From positions 1 to 64,000 of the IMG/VR virus record IMGVR_UViG_3300009170_000006: 64,000 nucleotides of DNA; one strand, given 5' to 3'. The translations under genes were made by a program, and so were the position numbers. The notes below the pieces were generated by a model that did no database searches, had not been told where the DNA came from, and saw only the letters and a program-made list of their open reading frames with translations. Position 1 is the stretch's first letter. Each line of letters begins with the position of its first letter. Shown one piece after another: positions 37,362-46,312 of this stretch. The stretch is from a virus.

Positions 37362-38867
37362 TTAAAGGGTTGTTTCTACTGTAAATGCACATGTAGTTAT
37401 TACATTTGCTATATCTATTGTAACTCTAAGTTTGTATGTTGTTGCTGTAGTCAATCCTACAAATGAACCAGTATAATTATTTACACCAGTTGATATAAAT
37501 GATTGACTTGAAAGAATTCCTAAACCTAAACTATCCCATAACTCAACTGTATAAGTTTGAGTATTTGCATCACTTGTAAAGGCAAAGCCAATAGTAGTTA
37601 CTGCTGGTGTATAAGTTACTACAGGACAAGATCCTTGATTTACAATAGTATAAGATAATACAGATTGACATTGAGAACTACTTGCTGTATTAGTAAAATT
37701 AGGTTGAGCAAGAATAGATAAATTTGTTAATCCATTTAATAAAGTATTACCTAAAGTAACAGTAAAACCACCTTGTGTATTAAGAATACTAAGTATATCA
37801 ATGTTAGTTGTTGTTGATGCATTATTAGCATCTGTAATCGTAAATGGAGTTCCTGCATTATAAGTATTTACAAAGCCCATTGGTATAGTTCCATTAACAT
37901 ATATAGTTACTGAGTTTGCATTTGAATCATAAGTTCCAAACATAGTTAAACCTATACTTGAACATACACTAGGAATATAATTATTTACAATGTTTTGTAC
38001 TGCTAATCTCATATCAGAAAGGGTAACCCATATATTACTAATAGTGTCAGATTCATTTTGAACTGTACTAACAAATCCAGGTAAAGCACTCATTACTGTT
38101 AAAGGATTAGCTAATGAAGGTGAATTTGCTAAACCTGCAGGTTGTTGACCTACACTAGTAAATATTTGATTAGGTGTTCCTGTAGCAGTTCTTAACTGAC
38201 AAAATTGTTGTTCTAAAGAAGCTAATACTAAAGTGATAGTTGTACTAACTTGAGGTAATACACATACTGGAGTTATAGTTGGTATTACAAATACTGGAGC
38301 TGGAGCAAGTTCTAATGCTGTAATTCTAGCATTGTATTGTATCAATGTACCTTGAATAGCTGTGATAGTTGTTACTAAACTGTTTACTTTATTACCAATA
38401 GCTATTACATAATCAGTAAGAGGCATCATAGTAACTAAGTCACCAAATTGATTAGTATAATAAAATACTGGTGCAATAGGAACTATAGTGTCCCCTGGTA
38501 GAGAATAAGATTGTAATGAAGCAGTTTTAGCTGAAGTACCCATAACAACGGGTGTAGTTCCACAAGGGTAACAATCATCCTTACAACCAGAACAATCTTG
38601 TATAAAACAAATCTTGTTTATTACTAATTGCATTAAAGCTTTAAAGTCTGCAGGATTACAAGGACCTGAACCAAAACAACCAAGATCATAATTATCTAAG
38701 TTGAATGTATCCATTACAATACAAAGTTCAGTAGCCATTTTATAAACTACATCTGTAATTGAGTCTCCTTTACAAAGAGAAATACATGCAATGTCTGGAC
38801 CTTGCCATACAACACAATTTGATGATGTATTAGTACATCCTGATTTATCTAGATTTAAAGGTTTCAT
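37362..38867 (-). CDS. tail fibre protein with C-terminal FN3-like domain
   Basis: A 501-aa protein. Residues ~17-50 (CVVWQGPDIACISLCKGDSI) are the shared cap also found in the next gene. The middle has a Cys cluster (CSGCKDDCYPCG) and a likely coiled segment (VNSLVTTITAIQGTLIQYNA). The C-terminal ~95 residues (TIGFAFTSDANTQTYTVELW, then ATTYKLRVTIDIANV) resemble an FN3 or Ig fold. It lies 50 bases after the 1,066-aa adhesin. Probable trimeric fibre; receptor unknown. Confidence 0.6.
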   Translation of the reverse strand: MKPLNLDKSGCTNTSSNCVVWQGPDIACISLCKGDSITDVVYKMATELCIVMDTFNLDNYDLGCFGSGPCNPADFKALMQLVINKICFIQDCSGCKDDCYPCGTTPVVMGTSAKTASLQSYSLPGDTIVPIAPVFYYTNQFGDLVTMMPLTDYVIAIGNKVNSLVTTITAIQGTLIQYNARITALELAPAPVFVIPTITPVCVLPQVSTTITLVLASLEQQFCQLRTATGTPNQIFTSVGQQPAGLANSPSLANPLTVMSALPGFVSTVQNESDTISNIWVTLSDMRLAVQNIVNNYIPSVCSSIGLTMFGTYDSNANSVTIYVNGTIPMGFVNTYNAGTPFTITDANNASTTTNIDILSILNTQGGFTVTLGNTLLNGLTNLSILAQPNFTNTASSSQCQSVLSYTIVNQGSCPVVTYTPAVTTIGFAFTSDANTQTYTVELWDSLGLGILSSQSFISTGVNNYTGSFVGLTTATTYKLRVTIDIANVITTCAFTVETTL

Positions 38868-38917
38868 ATTCTTATTTTATAGTTAATATACATAAATTAT
38901 TTCTTATTTGCAATCTT

Positions 38918-41900
38918 TTAAGGTAAACATTCACAAGAGCTATTAAAAGTGTACTGAATTGGTAAAGGAGAAACACTAGTAGCCCAAGGTGTACCAATTG
39001 CACACACAGTTATACTATTTGTAACAGTTAAATAAATTATATCTCCATTACAGTTTTTATAAGCAAAGTCACAACTTTCTCCAGAAGCTCCTACTAATTC
39101 AATATATACACATCTACAAGCAATATTACTTATACACGGTACATCATCACAATTCCCTTCAAGAGCAACATCTATATTTATAGTACTTACAATAGGAATT
39201 GTTCTAGAGCAAAGAAGATACCAAGTTTTACCACGAATTGGACTAATTGTAACTGCATTTCCATAACAGTCAGTTGATGTTGCACTTGTTCCAAATGATT
39301 GAGCATTGTTATATAATGAATAACAATAACAAGGTATAGGTAATGGTGGTGGTGGAAATGGAGGATCACAAGTTTCATCACCACAAGTTCCAGTAGCAGA
39401 AATTACTAAAGGCTCTACATCATAATTAACAGGAGGAAATAAAGCACAGAATTGTACAGCATCTGTTATTGTACTTGTTTGTAATTTACAACAACAATCT
39501 ATATAAACAATAGTAATAGGAGACTCTGGTGCAGCTACTGAATAACAGTTGCAGTCAACAGGAGTTAATTCAACAATTACTTCTCCACTAACAAATACAG
39601 GAGCTCCACAAAGTGTGTCTATATAAGATGAAGTAATGATTGGTGGATAACAAGTTGCACCTAATATAAATGTAGCACTAACCAAACAAGGTTTTTTACA
39701 AGTACATACTGTAGATTTACATAATTCTGGGTCTGTTAATAGTTCAAAGTCTAAACCTTGTTTTTTAATATCCCACTGATCAAGATCATTATCACAACAT
39801 ACTGTAACTCCATATCTTTTTATAATCATTTGATTATAAACTTGTAATGCAAAAGTACAGTTTACTCTTTCAATATACTCAGTAGTAAGACATGAGTTAG
39901 TACTAAAGTATCCGGGTTTAATTCTTCTTGAATGTAAAACAAAAGGATCTGGAGTTGGTGGTACAGGTAAACAATCTAAACAAGTTTCAAATTCTGTAAT
40001 GGCTCCATTAAGACAAATACTATTATTACAAGTAATAGACAAAGTAACCAACCAACATGTGTCTCCACAGCCTTCAATCTTAATTACTAAATCAAGATAA
40101 GCACTTAAATCATCACATACAATAAATGGATCAACTACATCTTGACAGTCAGTTAATAAATAACATACTGGAGGTGGTGGTAAACAAGTAAGACAAGTTG
40201 CTGTAATAGGACCCAGTGTTACAAGTTCAATAGCACCATCACATGATGTAGCTTCTGATATTGTAAAACATACACAGTCTAGTAATTCAGGTATTATGAT
40301 TACACCACATGGAAAAACATCCATACATGGTCCACAGTTATCATAAACATAACCACCAACTAAGTCAAGAAGACCCATTGATGTACCAACAGTTGTAAAT
40401 TTTGTAACTGTCCAACAATTATTACCTAATATAGGTAAAGTAATTATTTGGTCTATGTAAGCTTCTAATGTATTTGATACAATAAGAATATCTAAAGGAT
40501 CACAACAATTTATAAGATTGTATTGAGATATGCCAGGATCTTCAATTATTATATCAATTGGTACTCCTGTATTAATGCCTGTAGGGGTAGGATCAGGTAA
40601 GTCACTAGGGCAAACCTTTATTACTTGACCTAATGATAAACTTAGATCATTACTTACTACAAAAGATATTCCACTGTCTGTACACTCATCTGTTAATAAA
40701 TAACAAGGAGACACAGAAGCTGCACAAGATGTACAATCAGCAAAAGACTCAATCAATGTTACAACTAAAGCTCCTTCACAACTAAGAGCTATATCTGTTA
40801 CTAATAAACAACCTGGTATTTCATTAAGGCTAACAGTTAACCCAACATAAGTTGACAAATCAGCACTAACAATATAATTTGCTCCTGTAACACAATCAGT
40901 TAAATTATAACAACAAGGTGAACCCGGAACTTGTGTAATTTGTGTACAAACAATACCATCACATGTAGACAATAAATAACCTGGAGGACATGTATAACCA
41001 CTTGTTTCACCTACATCAAAGAAAGATACAGGATTAGGTGGTAATAAATTCTTAGTACTAAATACAATATAAGGTGCTAAATCAAATTGAGTGTTAACAG
41101 CTAGTATTTCAGTAGGTGTAGCATTATATATTTCTGCTCCGAATCCTGCAAAAAGATTATCATTATAACCTTCAAGAGTTATTATGTTTGTTCCAGCATT
41201 TAAAGTAAGTGGTATAATATGCCATACAGTAAAAGCAAAAGAACTATAAACATCAAAGTTAACAGTTAATACACCATTAACACTAAATCTCATTCTGTTA
41301 TCAGCAGCAAGTCCTATACAATAAGTTTTTGTTTCAGGTACTACTACACAAACACTAAAACCTATCCATTCTTCAATAGGTAACCAACCACCAGCTGTTG
41401 TCCATACAGCAACATCAATTAATCTTTGTTGCCATAAAGGATAATAACTAGGAAATGGAAACTGATTTGTAGCAGTAAGTATTGTTCCTGCACCATTATT
41501 ATCATAAAGAGCAGAACCTACTTGAGCAATAGGAAGAGTTTTTGCTGTTATATCTTCATATATATTAGCACCATAAGTTCCGGCTGATACTGAAACTTCT
41601 CCTGGCCCAACTTGATATATAGTAGGAGTAGCTGTAGCTGCAACAGTTAATATTTGTTGACAAGTTACACCATCAGGTAATAATACATATCCTTCGGGAC
41701 AACCACAACCTGGTGTACAATCACATAAAGTTATATTACTAACAATAATTGAATCAGTACATAATATTGCATCAAAAGTACCTACTACAGTAAAACATTC
41801 TCCAGGATATTCTTCTACTGCAATATTGGATCCTATATAACTTGATAAATCAGTTATTACAGAAATTGGTCCTATTGTACCATCACAATTAGTTATACTA

Positions 41901-42118
41901 AAACAAGGATAAAGACATTGAGAACAAGTATTAAAAGTACTAACTACAGTAACAGCAACTGGAGAAATAGGAGTTAATGTTTCTTCATGAGTATAACAAG
42001 TTCCAACTTGCCCAGTAAGTGATAAAACAGGAACAGCCACATATCCACTTAAATCAGTATTTGTGTATATTACATCTGTACCTGGAAAACACTCTGTTAA
42101 TTTATAGTAAGTGGGCAT
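38918..42118 (-). CDS. large Cys-rich repeat adhesin with PA14/lectin-like domain
   Basis: A 1,066-aa protein. About seven diverged units of 45-65 residues share the pattern CYxLTDC...DLSxYxG...PGxCWxV...CxxC (units near the N-terminus and again from about residue 420 to 750). Between them, residues ~170-335 form a beta-sandwich-like domain (GLAADNRMRFSVNG, then WHIIPLTLNAGTNIITLEGY) resembling PA14 or carbohydrate-binding modules. The C-terminus is Cys-rich. Many CxxC pairs could bind metal or form disulfides. It heads the fibre cassette after a small zinc protein. Likely receptor-binding fibre or tail-collar protein. Confidence 0.65.
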   Translation of the reverse strand: MPTYYKLTECFPGTDVIYTNTDLSGYVAVPVLSLTGQVGTCYTHEETLTPISPVAVTVVSTFNTCSQCLYPCFSITNCDGTIGPISVITDLSSYIGSNIAVEEYPGECFTVVGTFDAILCTDSIIVSNITLCDCTPGCGCPEGYVLLPDGVTCQQILTVAATATPTIYQVGPGEVSVSAGTYGANIYEDITAKTLPIAQVGSALYDNNGAGTILTATNQFPFPSYYPLWQQRLIDVAVWTTAGGWLPIEEWIGFSVCVVVPETKTYCIGLAADNRMRFSVNGVLTVNFDVYSSFAFTVWHIIPLTLNAGTNIITLEGYNDNLFAGFGAEIYNATPTEILAVNTQFDLAPYIVFSTKNLLPPNPVSFFDVGETSGYTCPPGYLLSTCDGIVCTQITQVPGSPCCYNLTDCVTGANYIVSADLSTYVGLTVSLNEIPGCLLVTDIALSCEGALVVTLIESFADCTSCAASVSPCYLLTDECTDSGISFVVSNDLSLSLGQVIKVCPSDLPDPTPTGINTGVPIDIIIEDPGISQYNLINCCDPLDILIVSNTLEAYIDQIITLPILGNNCWTVTKFTTVGTSMGLLDLVGGYVYDNCGPCMDVFPCGVIIIPELLDCVCFTISEATSCDGAIELVTLGPITATCLTCLPPPPVCYLLTDCQDVVDPFIVCDDLSAYLDLVIKIEGCGDTCWLVTLSITCNNSICLNGAITEFETCLDCLPVPPTPDPFVLHSRRIKPGYFSTNSCLTTEYIERVNCTFALQVYNQMIIKRYGVTVCCDNDLDQWDIKKQGLDFELLTDPELCKSTVCTCKKPCLVSATFILGATCYPPIITSSYIDTLCGAPVFVSGEVIVELTPVDCNCYSVAAPESPITIVYIDCCCKLQTSTITDAVQFCALFPPVNYDVEPLVISATGTCGDETCDPPFPPPPLPIPCYCYSLYNNAQSFGTSATSTDCYGNAVTISPIRGKTWYLLCSRTIPIVSTINIDVALEGNCDDVPCISNIACRCVYIELVGASGESCDFAYKNCNGDIIYLTVTNSITVCAIGTPWATSVSPLPIQYTFNSSCECLP

Positions 42119-42136
42119 CTCTATATGTTTTAGTAG

Positions 42137-42325
42137 TTACTTTGGTTTCTGATATATTATATTTTTATTTGGTACTGCATTAGGTACAGTAGTCCCTGCT
42201 AACTTAGCAGATTTTAATTTAATTTCATAGGCAGCTAAACAGATGCTGCATGCATTTTTACCATCAGTAGCTACTCTTTTTTGACAGCCACATGATAATT
42301 TACTTCCACAATTTAAACAGTTCAT
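42137..42325 (-). CDS. small zinc-ribbon protein
   Basis: A 62-aa protein with MNCLNCGSKLSCGCQ and later CSICLAAYEIKLKSA. Six Cys in CxxC, CxC and CxxC spacing suggest one zinc site. The C-terminus is basic. The start codon is preceded by AAACCAAC, a leader motif seen at four other starts here. It lies between two fibre-cassette genes. Could help assemble the Cys-rich fibres; function unknown. Confidence 0.6.
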   Translation of the reverse strand: MNCLNCGSKLSCGCQKRVATDGKNACSICLAAYEIKLKSAKLAGTTVPNAVPNKNIIYQKPK

Positions 42326-42343
42326 AGTTGGTTTATTTTTAGT

Positions 42344-42907
42344 TTAACAGGTTTTACAGGAAGAACTACAAGACATCTTATCTAATAATTTGACAGCATA
42401 TCTATATAATTCCATTCCTCTATTTGGATCTCTACAATCTTCTACATAAGCTTTAGCAGCTAATAAGTATTGTTGTATTAATCTGATTTGATTTAATTTA
42501 TCTTTAATATTTGCTGGAGGATCACAGGCTCCTAGCTGTAAGTCACAGTAAACTGCTTTAATTTTAGTATTAGCACATGTAATACGCAAGTGATTATATT
42601 CAACATATACAAGATCTTTTGGCTCAACACTATATTTTATAATATATATTCCATCAGGAACATCATAAAATACTGTACCACAATCAGTTGTTTGTAACTC
42701 TAAATCACAAGCAGTAATATTTAAGCTAAACCCAGGAGTTACCGAAGGTGTAGAAAAGTTCACAGGATGCATAAATCCTGGAGCTGTAATTTGTAATAGA
42801 GGACATGTAACAGGAATACCAGTAGAATAGACACTTGTGTCTACTACTCTTAGTATACATTTGTTCATTGTATCAGGTATTTCTAAACTTAGAATATGTT
42901 TTGACAT
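42344..42907 (-). CDS. first protein of the fibre operon, tail adaptor candidate
   Basis: A 187-aa protein. The N-terminal ~120 residues are beta-rich (DGIYIIKYSVEPKDLVYVEY). Residues ~130-175 are helical (IKDKLNQIRLIQQYLLAAKA), ending in a Cys tail (CSSSCKTC). It is directly preceded by a terminator and an exact TAnnTTTG promoter box, so it opens the fibre transcription unit. A small beta domain plus a helical stalk would suit a fibre hub or adaptor; this is inference. No enzyme motif is seen. Confidence 0.55.
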   Translation of the reverse strand: MSKHILSLEIPDTMNKCILRVVDTSVYSTGIPVTCPLLQITAPGFMHPVNFSTPSVTPGFSLNITACDLELQTTDCGTVFYDVPDGIYIIKYSVEPKDLVYVEYNHLRITCANTKIKAVYCDLQLGACDPPANIKDKLNQIRLIQQYLLAAKAYVEDCRDPNRGMELYRYAVKLLDKMSCSSSCKTC

Positions 42908-42921
42908 AATTTTTTATATTA

Positions 42922-42934
42922 CAAATATACAAAA
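42922..42934 (-). promoter_or_regulatory. promoter of the fibre operon
   Basis: The minus strand reads TTTTGTATATTTG, with an exact Bacteroidetes -7 box (TATATTTG, 42929-42922) 14 bases before the ATG at 42907. It starts inside the T-run of the preceding terminator, so termination and restart are directly adjacent. Confidence 0.65.
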
Positions 42935-42962
42935 AAAAAGGGAAGAAGTTAATCTCCTTCCC
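42931..42962 (-). terminator. intrinsic terminator after the abundant tail gene
   Basis: On the minus strand GGGAAG (42962-42957) pairs with CTTCCC (42945-42940) around an 11-base loop and is followed by nine T (42939-42931). It lies 26 bases after the stop of the 451-aa gene. Confidence 0.85.
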
Positions 42963-42987
42963 TCTTTTATTAAAAGTTAATTATTTA

Positions 42988-44343
42988 TTATAGACCTGCA
43001 TCAGGAATTACCACACATGGTACACAAGATTCAGTTTCTAATTCAACACAGTCAACACAAGAATCTAACCAGTAACCTAAGAATTGGTCTAACAATGCAT
43101 TGTCAGTTGAAGGTACTACTATCTCTAATAAGTAACGGTCATTGTCAAATACACCAGTTGGGTTATTAAATCTTGGTACACTATGTAATAAGAAGTATCT
43201 TACATATAATGCATTTCTGTCAACAGAGTTCAAGATATCAAAACCTTGAGTGATCTCTCTAATACGTATATCAGAGTGGAAGAAGTTTTGTAAGTAAGAT
43301 TCAGCTTTAATTAAATCTCTTACTACTTGCTCACCAAAGCCCATTCCTTGTAATCCTAAACAATCTGTGTAAACACAAATTCCTTCAAATACACATGGAT
43401 CTCCTGTGTAATCAACCATTGAAGCATAAACCTTAATTGGTTCTTTTTCAAAGAAGTCAGTTACTTGGAAAGAACAGTTACCAAACTTAGTCTCTACAAA
43501 AGCACCATATAAACGTAAACCTGCACATAAGCCCGGTACATGTCCTGGAGATACATAAGAATCCCACCATTGAGTAGATAAAACTGGAGTTAAAGTACCA
43601 TCTAATGTAACAGTAGTTCCTGGAGCATACCAAGCAACACCTGCTTCATCAAATACTACTGGAGCAACAAATCCTTTTAAGTAGTTGTTGATTACTAAAG
43701 CTTTAGCCCATTCAATCATTACTAAAGTTGAATCAACTGCAGTTGGAACTACACCTGAACAACATCCTGTATAAGCAGATAATGTTTGGTAAGCATTGTG
43801 ATTAAGTACACGTAATACTGGAGAACCTTTAACATCAATTCTTAAGTAGTAAGTTTCACCACATAAAAATTCAAAACAACAAGTTGCATCAGTAGTACCA
43901 CCTTGAAAATTGTTAGGGTCTAAACCACCAGCAGAAGTTTGAGGAGTGTTACCTACTGAAACTACAGTTTGTGTAGGAATACAAGTAGTTACTTTGTATG
44001 CACGTTGTACATACTTAGGATTGATTACTTTAGACTTGTTAGTCTCTTTGTAACCACCATGAAAAGGACCAATTTTATCATTAGCTAATAAAGAAGAACT
44101 AGCTAAGATTAATGGACAACATCCATAAGTAGTTAAACTTGGGTTGATTGATTGATAATTTTTATCAAAAAATCCAAAGTAACCTGGAGATAATGTTGAT
44201 AATGTAGCAGTAGTTGTACCTGCTGTACTGATAAATCCACCTGTTGAGTATGGATTAGTCACTGATTCTGGCCCAATTGCCATGTTTCTAGTTGCACCTG
44301 TTCCTAAGAACATCTTGGTAAATGCGTGATTAAAATAAGCCAT
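42988..44343 (-). CDS. abundant tail protein, tube/hub candidate
   Basis: A 451-aa protein with a beta-rich middle and paired Cys (CCFEFLCGETYYLRIDVKG, then DSCVDCVELETESCVPC at the C-terminus). Its Arg codons include many CGT, unlike the AGA-dominated genes around it but like the major capsid gene, which points to very high expression. A 71-base leader shares ATAAACTAAAACA with the capsid gene leader. It is followed by a terminator. Position after the first ring protein suggests a tail hub or tube subunit; that is inference. Confidence 0.5.
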   Translation of the reverse strand: MAYFNHAFTKMFLGTGATRNMAIGPESVTNPYSTGGFISTAGTTTATLSTLSPGYFGFFDKNYQSINPSLTTYGCCPLILASSSLLANDKIGPFHGGYKETNKSKVINPKYVQRAYKVTTCIPTQTVVSVGNTPQTSAGGLDPNNFQGGTTDATCCFEFLCGETYYLRIDVKGSPVLRVLNHNAYQTLSAYTGCCSGVVPTAVDSTLVMIEWAKALVINNYLKGFVAPVVFDEAGVAWYAPGTTVTLDGTLTPVLSTQWWDSYVSPGHVPGLCAGLRLYGAFVETKFGNCSFQVTDFFEKEPIKVYASMVDYTGDPCVFEGICVYTDCLGLQGMGFGEQVVRDLIKAESYLQNFFHSDIRIREITQGFDILNSVDRNALYVRYFLLHSVPRFNNPTGVFDNDRYLLEIVVPSTDNALLDQFLGYWLDSCVDCVELETESCVPCVVIPDAGL

Positions 44344-44414
44344 TTTGTTTTTTGTTTTAGTTTATGAATAAAAAGTTAATACTAATATATGTAATTATTT
44401 TTGATTATACAAAT

Positions 44415-44870
44415 TTATTTTAAGAAAAGTAATTTATACTTACCTGAATTTATTGTAGACTTAATAGTATCTAAGTCATTAACAATTTCAGAATAAGGCA
44501 TTTTAGCTTGTAAGCCATCTACCATCTTAGTTATATCTCTTAAATATTCAATAGCTTCTGCTACACTGTTTAATGTTTTAGGTGCTACTTCAGTATAACT
44601 AAGTAACTTTTCTGAAGCTCCTTGAAAACTTTCAGCTAAATCATCAGCATGATCAGGTAATGCATCATACAATTCATTCAAAGCTTTATGAGCAGCATAA
44701 GATCCTGTACTAGTTATCTTTAAATGTAATTTATGAATAGATGTTGAAGCATTCAGTAATTCAGATACACAAGCTGATACCATAGAATCTAATGATCCAG
44801 TAGAAGGTGCACTGTAGCTTTTTGTAGCTGACCCACTATCTCTTTTTAAAAATCTTGATTTCTCTTCCAT
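44415..44870 (-). CDS. ferritin/Dps-like helical protein
   Basis: A 151-aa, all-helical protein. Residues ~44-81 read SIHKLHLKITSTGSYAAHKA followed by LNELYDALPDHADDLAESF. The spacing of H46, H49, H61, E66, D73, D77 and E80 recalls metal-binding helices of Dps/ferritin-like proteins and the small DUF5856-type family that I remember from Bacteroides phages. It lies between a ring protein and the abundant tail protein. It could bind metal or DNA or be a structural four-helix bundle; metal binding is not shown. Confidence 0.5.
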   Translation of the reverse strand: MEEKSRFLKRDSGSATKSYSAPSTGSLDSMVSACVSELLNASTSIHKLHLKITSTGSYAAHKALNELYDALPDHADDLAESFQGASEKLLSYTEVAPKTLNSVAEAIEYLRDITKMVDGLQAKMPYSEIVNDLDTIKSTINSGKYKLLFLK

Positions 44871-44887
44871 TATTTCTTTTTTATATT

Positions 44888-45592
44888 TTAATTATTGTTT
44901 TCTACTGCTTGAGTCATTCTTTGATACTGGTTCATAGATTCAATATCTCCAGCTAATATCTTAACTGCTTCATCTACAAATAGTTCTACTAAATCATCTT
45001 TAAATTCAGATGGTACATCAACAGTAGAAGTTATTCCTGTATAAGGATTAGCTACTCCTGCAATTTGAATATAAGTTGGTTGTCTATAATAATGCAATCT
45101 TGATTCAGTTATGTCAAATAAGTTATTAGTATATAACTGAACTTGATTATTAGAAACAGTTGCAAAAGTTTCACCCCACTCATAGCTTGGTTGCTTATTC
45201 TTATCTCTAAGAAGTTCATCCACATTGGCAACTTCACCTAGATATACAACCATAATTTTTGGAGTAGGACAACAGTTTTGAGCAGCTTTAACAGAGACTC
45301 TTTTCCACTGTAAGTAATTGGCAGGAAAGTTAGTACTCTCATAATAAGTTTGCTTGTTATTAAGAGTTAACAATGTTGAACCCAATAATATTTGCAAATC
45401 ATCTATTCTTCTAGTAGACTGTTCATCACCTTCTTTACTCATATTAGTACCATGAAGATTTCTCCGGCACCAATCTACTTGACCCTTATTAAAAGCTTCA
45501 ATAATCTGCCAAGCTTCTATGTTATCATAATCGTTTGAGGCCAACTTGTTCAACCTCTGTTTCACTTTGATTAATATAGTTGAATTTAACAT
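44888..45592 (-). CDS. head-tail ring protein, P22 gp4-like
   Basis: A 234-aa protein. The N-terminal helices (TILIKVKQRLNKLASNDYDN, then AWQIIEAFNKGQVDWCRRNL) are followed by QTYYESTNFPANYLQWKRVS, a beta element with a P turn, and a helical C-terminus (VPSEFKDDLVELFVDEAVKI). This fits the P22 gp4-like connector family, which forms the first ring under the portal in crAss001. It lies 6 bases after a Lys-rich small gene. Confidence 0.6.
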   Translation of the reverse strand: MLNSTILIKVKQRLNKLASNDYDNIEAWQIIEAFNKGQVDWCRRNLHGTNMSKEGDEQSTRRIDDLQILLGSTLLTLNNKQTYYESTNFPANYLQWKRVSVKAAQNCCPTPKIMVVYLGEVANVDELLRDKNKQPSYEWGETFATVSNNQVQLYTNNLFDITESRLHYYRQPTYIQIAGVANPYTGITSTVDVPSEFKDDLVELFVDEAVKILAGDIESMNQYQRMTQAVENNN

Positions 45593-45598
45593 TTACTA

Positions 45599-45847
45599 TT
45601 ATTTTTTCTTAGTTTTTACTGCACCACCTGTTTTCTTAACATCTTTTTTAACTCCAGCAAATTCTTTCTTTCCAATAAGTGGAATTTTTCTTTTACTCAT
45701 ATAAGAAACATCTGATGTATCAGTTAAACCAGCTTTAGCTGCACCAGCTTGATCAGGTTTCCATTTAGCTTCTTTTCCTGCTTTTATTTTTTCAGCAGCA
45801 GTTATTATAACACCTACTTGAGCTTTTTTTAATATTTTCTTTGCCAT
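45599..45847 (-). CDS. small Lys-rich protein of the basic island
   Basis: An 82-aa, strongly basic protein (MAKKILKKAQVGVIITAAEK start, KKTGGAVKTKKK end). KAQVG echoes the KAQIG/KAQYG motif of the larger cargo proteins. It is the last member of a run of eight small basic genes and lies 6 bases before the ring protein gene. Possibly packaged with DNA or capsid; function unknown. Confidence 0.65.
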   Translation of the reverse strand: MAKKILKKAQVGVIITAAEKIKAGKEAKWKPDQAGAAKAGLTDTSDVSYMSKRKIPLIGKKEFAGVKKDVKKTGGAVKTKKK

Positions 45848-45848
45848 G

Positions 45849-46019
45849 TTATTTTTTCTTTTTAGCCTTAGCTTTTGGGTTAAAAAATTCTTGCATTACT
45901 TCAACTCTAGGTTGTTTCTTTTTTTTATTATTGTCCTCTACATTTTTATTGTAGATACCAATCATCTTCTTATCAGTAGATAAGACAGATTTACCTTTTA
46001 CACTTGATGTCTTTTTCAT
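45849..46019 (-). CDS. 56-aa Lys-rich microprotein
   Basis: The ORF begins MKKTSSVKGKSVLSTDKKMI and ends FFNPKAKAKKKK. The ATG at 46019 follows an A-rich leader (AAAATAAAAACT), and the TAA lies 1 base before the next ATG. It fills an otherwise empty gap and shares its basic composition and Lys-rich tail with its neighbours. Function unknown. Confidence 0.65.
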   Translation of the reverse strand: MKKTSSVKGKSVLSTDKKMIGIYNKNVEDNNKKKKQPRVEVMQEFFNPKAKAKKKK

Positions 46020-46066
46020 AGTTTTTATTTTATATTAATTTCTCCTCCTAGTACAAGTTTTAACTA

Positions 46067-46312
46067 CTAACATTTCCATTTTTTTCTTGCTAATCTTAAT
46101 CTACTGTTTGGATCTTTTGCAGCTTTAGGAAACTTAGCCATTTGCCCTGCAGATCTAGCACAAAAAGATTTTTTTCTAGAACCTCCTTCAGGCTGTGGAG
46201 CTTTAAGGTTTGATCCTGGATTAGCTTTATTATAAGAAGCTCTGCCTTTAGCATTTAAACCTCCACTAGGAGACTTACCTTCTTTTCTTGTCCAAGCTGG
46301 AGTCTTTGCCAT
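46067..46312 (-). CDS. small basic protein with KSFCAR motif
   Basis: An 81-aa protein: SPSGGLNAKGRASYNKANPG, then GGSRKKSFCARSAGQMAK, ending RLRLARKKWKC. I recall this arrangement (SGGLxxKGRxxYN...KSFCAR) from a small conserved phage family (DUF6321-like). Its ATG overlaps the previous stop as TAATG. Highly basic, so nucleic-acid or capsid binding is plausible. Function unknown. Confidence 0.65.
   Translation of the reverse strand: MAKTPAWTRKEGKSPSGGLNAKGRASYNKANPGSNLKAPQPEGGSRKKSFCARSAGQMAKFPKAAKDPNSRLRLARKKWKC

Noticed and set aside
37351-37392. Upstream ATG at 37392 for the FN3 fibre gene
   Set aside because: It would overlap the previous gene by 31 bases, and its 14 extra residues look random, while the ATG at 37350 has the usual A-rich leader.
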